Position numbers and translations under genes: made by a program. Shown piece by piece: positions 58,601 to 64,000 of a stretch of 64,000 nt of DNA. The notes below the pieces were generated by a model. The model was not told where the DNA came from, searched no databases, and saw only the letters and a list, made by a program, of their open reading frames with translations. The stretch's first letter is position 1. Each line of letters starts with the position of its first letter. Source of the stretch: Seison nebaliae (Eukaryota > Rotifera > Pararotatoria > Seisonacea > Seisonidae); the NCBI GenBank assembly GCA_023231475.1, contig JALJEE010002072.1, positions 1-64,000 of the forward strand. The letters run 5' to 3'.

Positions 58601-61367
58601 TAGAAAGTAAACTATCGAATTTATCATCACCATGATTACACATTTTATTTGTGATATAAGAAATTTCTCTTGTTTCATCATCATCGTTTGTCACCACATC
58701 TTCTTCCTTTTCTATGTATCCAGCTTTGATATATTTCCCTAATCTCACGAATTTTATACTGCACACCGTTCCACTAGTGACAACTGAAATAGAAATTAAA
58801 TTTATGATGAATTCATAAAAAGACTAAACCAATTTTTATGCGAAATCGATAACATTCTTCAGTTTCCCCTGTCTTTTTCACATGAATTCTAATTCCAGTT
58901 GTCTGAATCATTTTGTCTGCAACTCGATTGTTTAATTGTGGAACTTCAGCCCAATCAGTTGCCATCCAGGTGATAGATGGTGTTGATAGAGATATAACTT
59001 TCATATTTATAATATCAGCTGTAAAATCGTTATATATTACATTTAACGGGTAATTAGTTCCTACCGTTCCTACATCATTCACAACTCGAACATCGATTGC
59101 TATTTGTACTAATGATATTCCAAATTCATCCAATGCCGTTGTTCGAATTCCAGAATCGCACAAATATTCCAGATCAACTTTCGTTTTCGTGGCAAATGCG
59201 ATACCACCATTAAATCCATAATTAACATATTCAATGGGAGGATGTGGATTTGTGCATTTCACATTATTTCCTCGATGACTGATATAAACATCAATAATTT
59301 GGAGAATTTGTGGATTTGCTTCCGTGCACTTCTCTGTCCCACCATGACAACTTGCGTAAATAGTTATGTCTGCCGGTTTCCCATAACCAACATCCGTCCA
59401 CAGTTCATAATAAACGGTTTTTATATGACCCTCACCAATATTAATATCCGTATTTTCTTCTTCAAACTTCTTAGTTACGTCTGGCTGTTGAGCAGTATTG
59501 ACCACAAAGGCTTGTTGTCCAATCCAAAGATGATTCGAACTGTATTGAAGTGCAGCTGATAACCAAATTTTCTTTTCCGGATCAACAATATAATTTCTAA
59601 TGTCTGGAAAAATTTTCACTGTAATTAAAATTCTAATTTGAAATAAACAATATTTTATTAACGTATGATCAAACTGACAAATAATTAACTTTATATAATC
59701 ATTATTGTTGAACGAGTAGAAATTACTCGCCCCTAATGATTTCCATCTACCCAAATTCCAAGATACACTGGCGACATCTTCATCCGAGTTTAATCGATCA
59801 ATCGTTTCATTTAGTTTATTGAAATATTCAATATTATAATATCGATAAGATGATGATCCAAGTACTTCATTAGAAACGATGAACGGTGCTCGAACACCTC
59901 GTTCTAAAATCGTCACGTCACAAATCGACAATACTTCCTGTGTTAAATTTAAGGGCGCAAATAAATGAAGAGTCAAATCCGAGTTGAACGCTTCCCCAAA
60001 ATCTCTTAAAGTTACCAGAAATTGACCACCACTCTCTTCATAATAAGACGCATATGTTTCATCTAATTTAACAGCTTCTGGTATTTCAATTCTGGCTTCG
60101 ATATCTGTATTGGTCTGAAATTTTAGTAGAATTAACAAAAATTTGAAAGCGAATTTTCAATTCATTATTAAACCGTGGCTGATGACATGGCCGTTATCGT
60201 GAAAGGGATCGAGTTCGTCGATGGGGAAGATGTTCCATATTTTAATGTTATATCAATATTACCAGGACTGGTATTCGCACAATTCTTATCAACATAAATA
60301 TGAAGATTGAACTTGATTAATCTGTCAGTACTAATTGCTAATAGAAAAATGTTAAAAAAAGCATATTTTCAAAATGAAAGAAACCACTCGGCCAACTCTC
60401 CAGTTTGCCAAAATCAATCCAAAATTCTTCATCTCCATTTCTTACCATTCGTCCGTATAATTCATTGGAAAAAGTGCCAAAGTTGTTATAATAATTTGAA
60501 CCGACACTCTTCAGAGAGATCCGATCCAAATATTTTATACAAGTCGCAACTTCATCACGAATACTGACACCTATTATTAATTTCTCAGCAGCTGCCAAAA
60601 CGGCTTGCAAGTTCACATCGAAATTAGTCACAACGGTTTCTCCTAATTAGTGATAATAATTTATACACAATTAAATGTTGCTCATAAAATTTTGCCAACC
60701 TTTCACTAATGTTACCGAACTAGCTACATTTGGAATACTTGCAGACGGTGTTCCCGTTCGCGCTGGCGTTAAAGTATCTTTCTTTTTGAATAACGTTTGA
60801 CCAATCCAAATTTTCTTTCGTTCTTCATATTCAACGCCTGCAGTCAACCAATAATTATTGGTGCTCAATAAACTCAAATCCTGAGTAGTTACCCAGAATG
60901 TTACCGTGATTTCTTTGTCAGAACTCTTTGGGTGTATAGGTGGGAAAAATATCATTGCTCGATTAAACTTTAAAAAAAAGTTATTCGTTTCCAAAATCAA
61001 TAACATATTCTTTAACTTTAAAAGGATGATTCTCTTCGTCATGAGTTTCCATCAGAACTCTTGAAAACTTGATTTCTTTCGCGTTGTAAAAATCGGCAGT
61101 TGCTGCCTCAATTGCTGGACGACTAATACTTAACATAATATCTGAGTTCAATTCCGGAGCATACAATTCCATATATGCCTCCTGTGGTTTATCATCTTTG
61201 ACGGTGATCTTAACTTCAACTTGTACTTCTGTCTCTCGATCAAATTCGATGACTTCCTTATTGGCACCCATTTTTTCTAAGGAAAATTCCATTCGAAGAC
61301 AATGGCCATGGTAAACCATGAACATTATCATTAATGGAAGATACATTTCCATTAATCGCTTGACCAT
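55664..61367 (-). CDS. Large secreted protein with repeated modules, family unknown
   Basis: About a dozen or more exons. The start MVKRLMEMYLPLMIMFMVYH is a signal peptide with likely cleavage after HGHC. Exons lie at about 61367-61000, 60985-60700, 60640-60340, 60290-60175, 60115-58830, 58780-58170, 58080-57550, 57510-57230, 57180-56530, 56505-56350, 56310-55900 and 55880-55664; several edges are approximate. An internal duplication is visible: WLTAGVEYEERKKIWIGQ near 60800 and WLSAALQYSSNHLWIGQ near 59540. Beta-rich segments alternate with motifs like KFGKPSKINAINITSN and FHLAWSLDLVQWVHLP, which vaguely recall discoidin-type folds. NxT/NxS sites are frequent and no transmembrane segment was seen. 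I do not recognise the family. Extracellular or hemolymph location is inferred. Confidence 0.6.
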
Positions 61368-62902
61368 TTTCTTTCTCGTTTTCCTTTCGGAATAATATTA
61401 GATTTTTTAATACTTTCCAACGATAATGAAACTATGGAAAATTTTAGGGAAATTTTATTCTTCAACTATGTTATGTTATCGATTTTTTTTCGATCGATAA
61501 CGAAAGAAAATGGCCATGTTATTTCATATTATACGTGACGAGAAAAAAACAAGTTTCTCGCATAATTTCCTTTATTATTTTCTCTTTAAACAAATGATGC
61601 AAATGATAAGTTTTACATAATTGAACTATTTCATTCAATCCACTCCTCATTCGTATTAAGAATAATGTGAAGGAAACTAAATCGATAATCTTTCGTCAAC
61701 TTATTAGTTTTAACTTTTCTCTTTTTGTTTTTAACTATCAAAGATTTTTAATTTTATCAACTTCTTATGTAGCCGGTCCATTCTAATTAGAATGGAATGA
61801 TTGTATTCCGATCCATTAGATTAATCCAATATGTTATGATTCAATTCAAATATTACTGCAATATCCTTTTTCATTTTCCATGCAGTCCATATTTTCCTAA
61901 TAGACTTTTGAAGTATTCCACTGAACTATAAAAATCGATAACGGAAGGTTATAATTTTCTCAAGAGCAATAATATTTCTTCATGATAAAAATTTCACGAT
62001 CGAAATTCTCCATCACGACCTTTCAAGAATTCTGCCTGTTTCGGATTTTTTTACTTCAAGACTATTCCTTCATTAGACCACTAGAATTATAATTCAATTT
62101 TAGTCATTACTTCATTATTATCACTAAATATCAGACATCACAATATTCCAGACTAATTATTTTTCAATAATCATTGTCCATGTCAATTTGCTTTCGTTAT
62201 TATATTTTATATTTGAACAAAAATTGAATAGATCATCGACTTGTTAACACAGAAATAGGTAATCGTAAATACTATAAACAAAATAATTTCATCAAATGGT
62301 TGACTAAATACTCTTGCTTTTAAGACTTGCATCAGTCTTATCATGTTCGAGGCAAAAAAGTTCATTTAAGTTGAAAAAATGTTAAAAAGAATTTGGAATA
62401 AAAACTAAAAAATAATTGATCATAAATTTACATTTTCTATAAACCCAAGAGACTAACATTGTAAGTGTTCTTGTACTAACATTGTTTGTAATTAACTCAA
62501 TGAGTGACAGTTCGTTCGCACTTTTAAGAATCTGAAATATTCCCTGATATTTTTCGTCCAAAATATTCCTATTCACCTAATAATCATAATATAACATGGA
62601 GGAAATGTGTCAGAAATAGCTTCCGACAAAATAAGATTATATAACTAAAACTAACTAACTAATTTAAATGCCGAATTCCCTTCTTACAATTTTCAAATCG
62701 ATTTATTGAAGAAAAAGTTTGAAATTTATTATAATAAAATAAAATATGAAATTAAATGGCAAAGAATATAATCAATAATTTCATCAATAAATGAAAAAAA
62801 AGACGGTAATAGAAAGATTTACATGAAAATTTTAATGAAGAAATCGATAAAAAAAACAATTATTTTCGGAAAAAAATGAAGGGCAAAAAAGTTTCATTCA
62901 TC
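61368..62902. other. 1.5-kb stretch without a recognised gene
   Basis: Contains the promoter of the secreted-protein gene. A CGATCGATAACGAAAG element lies at 61490-61506. Nothing coding was recognised; the 64-codon minus frame at 62382-62576 lacks support. Confidence 0.4.
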
Positions 62903-63553
62903 TCATTTTCTGTTAGTTGATCGTCGTGTCATGATTCGTCGAGGTGAAGACGTTTTTTTCGAAATCCTTTTAACTGGAGCTGATTTTCGCAATAAAACTT
63001 TCTCCCGAATTGTACGAATTGGGATCGGCTTTACTGACACTGTACATGGGTCATTCCATTTATTGATTTCATTCTTATTGATACTTCTCTCTTTAGTACC
63101 TTTGGATTTCATGAGATAAATAATTCCATCATCGATCTCATTATCTGATCGAGATCTGGAACGTAATTTCATTGTAAAAGAATTGACAGCATTATCTCGT
63201 CTTTCCTTTCTCTGCAAACGACAATTTAGAAAGATTCAATGAATAAAATTGAAAAAACGTTTTGTATTTTCTCTTTTCGAACTTTCTTCTGTTCGTCTTG
63301 TGCTTTCTTCAATTTTGATAATCTTTTCATTTGTTTATTTTTCCCTTGATGAATATCATTAAGAAATTTACTGAAAAAGAGATGAAAAAATGGAATAATG
63401 GAAAGAAGGTGAGGGGAACTTTCTTTCATTCAAATCGAATTTTACAACTTTCTTTCTTGCTAAAGATTTTGGCTTTCGGAGAGATGATCTTTTTGAATTA
63501 GCGCTACGTTTCGCTGTTGATCTTAAATAAGAAATGCTGCTTCGTGTTTTCAT
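62903..63553 (-). CDS. Basic nuclear protein resembling NOL12/Rrp17
   Basis: Three exons (63553-63420, 63370-63259, 63211-62903) joined by introns of 49 and 47 bp give about 184 residues. The core VVKFDLNERNKFLNDIHQGK followed by KKAQDEQKKVRKEKI resembles the NOL12 segment VLSFDEEKRREYLTGFHKRK and its charged helix. Both ends are Lys/Arg/Ser-rich with likely nuclear localisation signals. NOL12/Rrp17 is a nucleolar RNA-binding factor of pre-rRNA processing, and the length (human 213) fits. The match is short and charged, so a chance resemblance is possible. Confidence 0.55.
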
Positions 63554-63746
63554 TGTGATGAGGATTTGAAATAAGAAATCAATTCTATTGAAGGATAATT
63601 TAATGTAAATGAACGAAAAGGAATCTGTTTAAAAATAAAATGAAAGAAAATGAAATTTCTAATGAAATTTTAATAAAAGAATAAAGATTTCTCTAAAAAA
63701 TTGATGATAATTTTAAATAATTGTTTAATATGTTGACGACACGTTG

Positions 63747-64000
63747 TTAGTCGAATTTGACAGCTCCGTAAATCTTTTTCACGAATACATAAGAACTGTA
63801 GAATCCGACTGTTCCACAGAAAACAGCAAATGTGAAACTGGCTAGGAAAGTGTAGGAGAAATAGATGAGAGATGAAACGAATCCAGTAATCTGTAACTGA
63901 AGGAAGGTGAAGGGAATTAGGAGATATTGAAATTTGAAGAAAAGAGAAACTTTATTGATGAAGTAGAAGATGGAATAGAGGAACATGTAAATTGCAACAC
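63747..64000 (-). CDS. C-terminal end of a TM9SF (nonaspanin) protein, cut by the window edge
   Basis: The last exon is about 63896-63747. A 54-bp intron (63950-63897) separates it from the exon that enters from the right. The spliced end reads FLYSIFYFINKLQITGFVSS, then IYFSYTFLASFTFAVFCGTV and FVKKIYGAVKFD. Human TM9SF proteins end in the same way (FFSKLQI, ILYFGYT, GTIGFFACFWFVTKIY, VKVD), including the C-terminal KxD/E-type COPI signal. It is the ninth-transmembrane region of a multispanning Golgi/endosome protein. Only the last 70 or so residues are in the window. Confidence 0.88.
   Translation of the reverse strand, partial: VAIYMFLYSIFYFINKVSLFFKFQYLLIPFTFLQLQITGFVSSLIYFSYTFLASFTFAVFCGTVGFYSSYVFVKKIYGAVKFD

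Overview
The window looks like nuclear DNA of a small-genome arthropod, most likely an acariform mite (inference). The support is AT-rich sequence, dense genes on both strands, introns mostly of about 45-65 bp with GT..AG ends, and metazoan genes (a Mad-type Smad, a Siah/sina E3 ligase, plakin repeats, cyclin C, a TM9SF protein). Nothing bacterial, viral or organellar was recognised.

Layout. Positions 1-470 hold two short tandem-repeat families. Positions 1817-6858 (-) carry a plakin-repeat protein with a long Q/H-rich head. 7524-10132 (-) is an unrecognised coiled-coil-like gene. 10.1-12.6 kb shows no gene. 12620-14010 (-) is a rhodanese plus dual-specificity pseudophosphatase like MK-STYX/STYXL1. 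14373-16115 (-) is a BMP-type Smad and 17008-17634 (-) a four-EF-hand protein. 18292-18870 is a Tc1-type transposon relic. 19756-29439 (-) is one uninterrupted 3227-codon reading frame of unknown function. 30.6-31.5 kb is a second, different Tc1 element with a DD34E catalytic half. 32531-35387 (-) is a Siah ligase with a huge disordered head. 35970-36284 (+) is LSm8, followed 107 bp later by SdhB (36392-37460, five exons). 37665-38712 (-) is a BTB protein. 40038-42458 (+) is a METTL7-type methyltransferase split by a long insertion. 44780-46384 (+) is a disordered protein of unknown function. 47364-48496 (+) is a ULK4-like pseudokinase reduced to the kinase domain. 49000-51228 (-) is cyclin C with a Q/N-rich tail. 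53469-54189 (-) is an SRSF10-like splicing factor. 55664-61367 (-) is a large secreted protein with repeated modules. 62903-63553 (-) is a small basic protein resembling NOL12/Rrp17. 63747-64000 (-) is the C-terminal end of a TM9SF nonaspanin.

How the genes relate. These are mostly unrelated housekeeping and signalling genes, not a cluster. LSm8, cyclin C (Mediator/CDK8) and the SRSF10-like factor all concern RNA production, but nothing suggests co-regulation. The most distinctive theme is remodelling of familiar proteins: long low-complexity head, tail or insertion segments (plakin, Smad linker, Siah, METTL7, cyclin C), a ULK4 without its C-terminal repeats, and a phosphatase-like protein without its catalytic cysteine. 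I found no convincing new multi-gene system. The best candidates for novelty are the 3227-codon ORF, the secreted modular protein and the METTL7 insertion.
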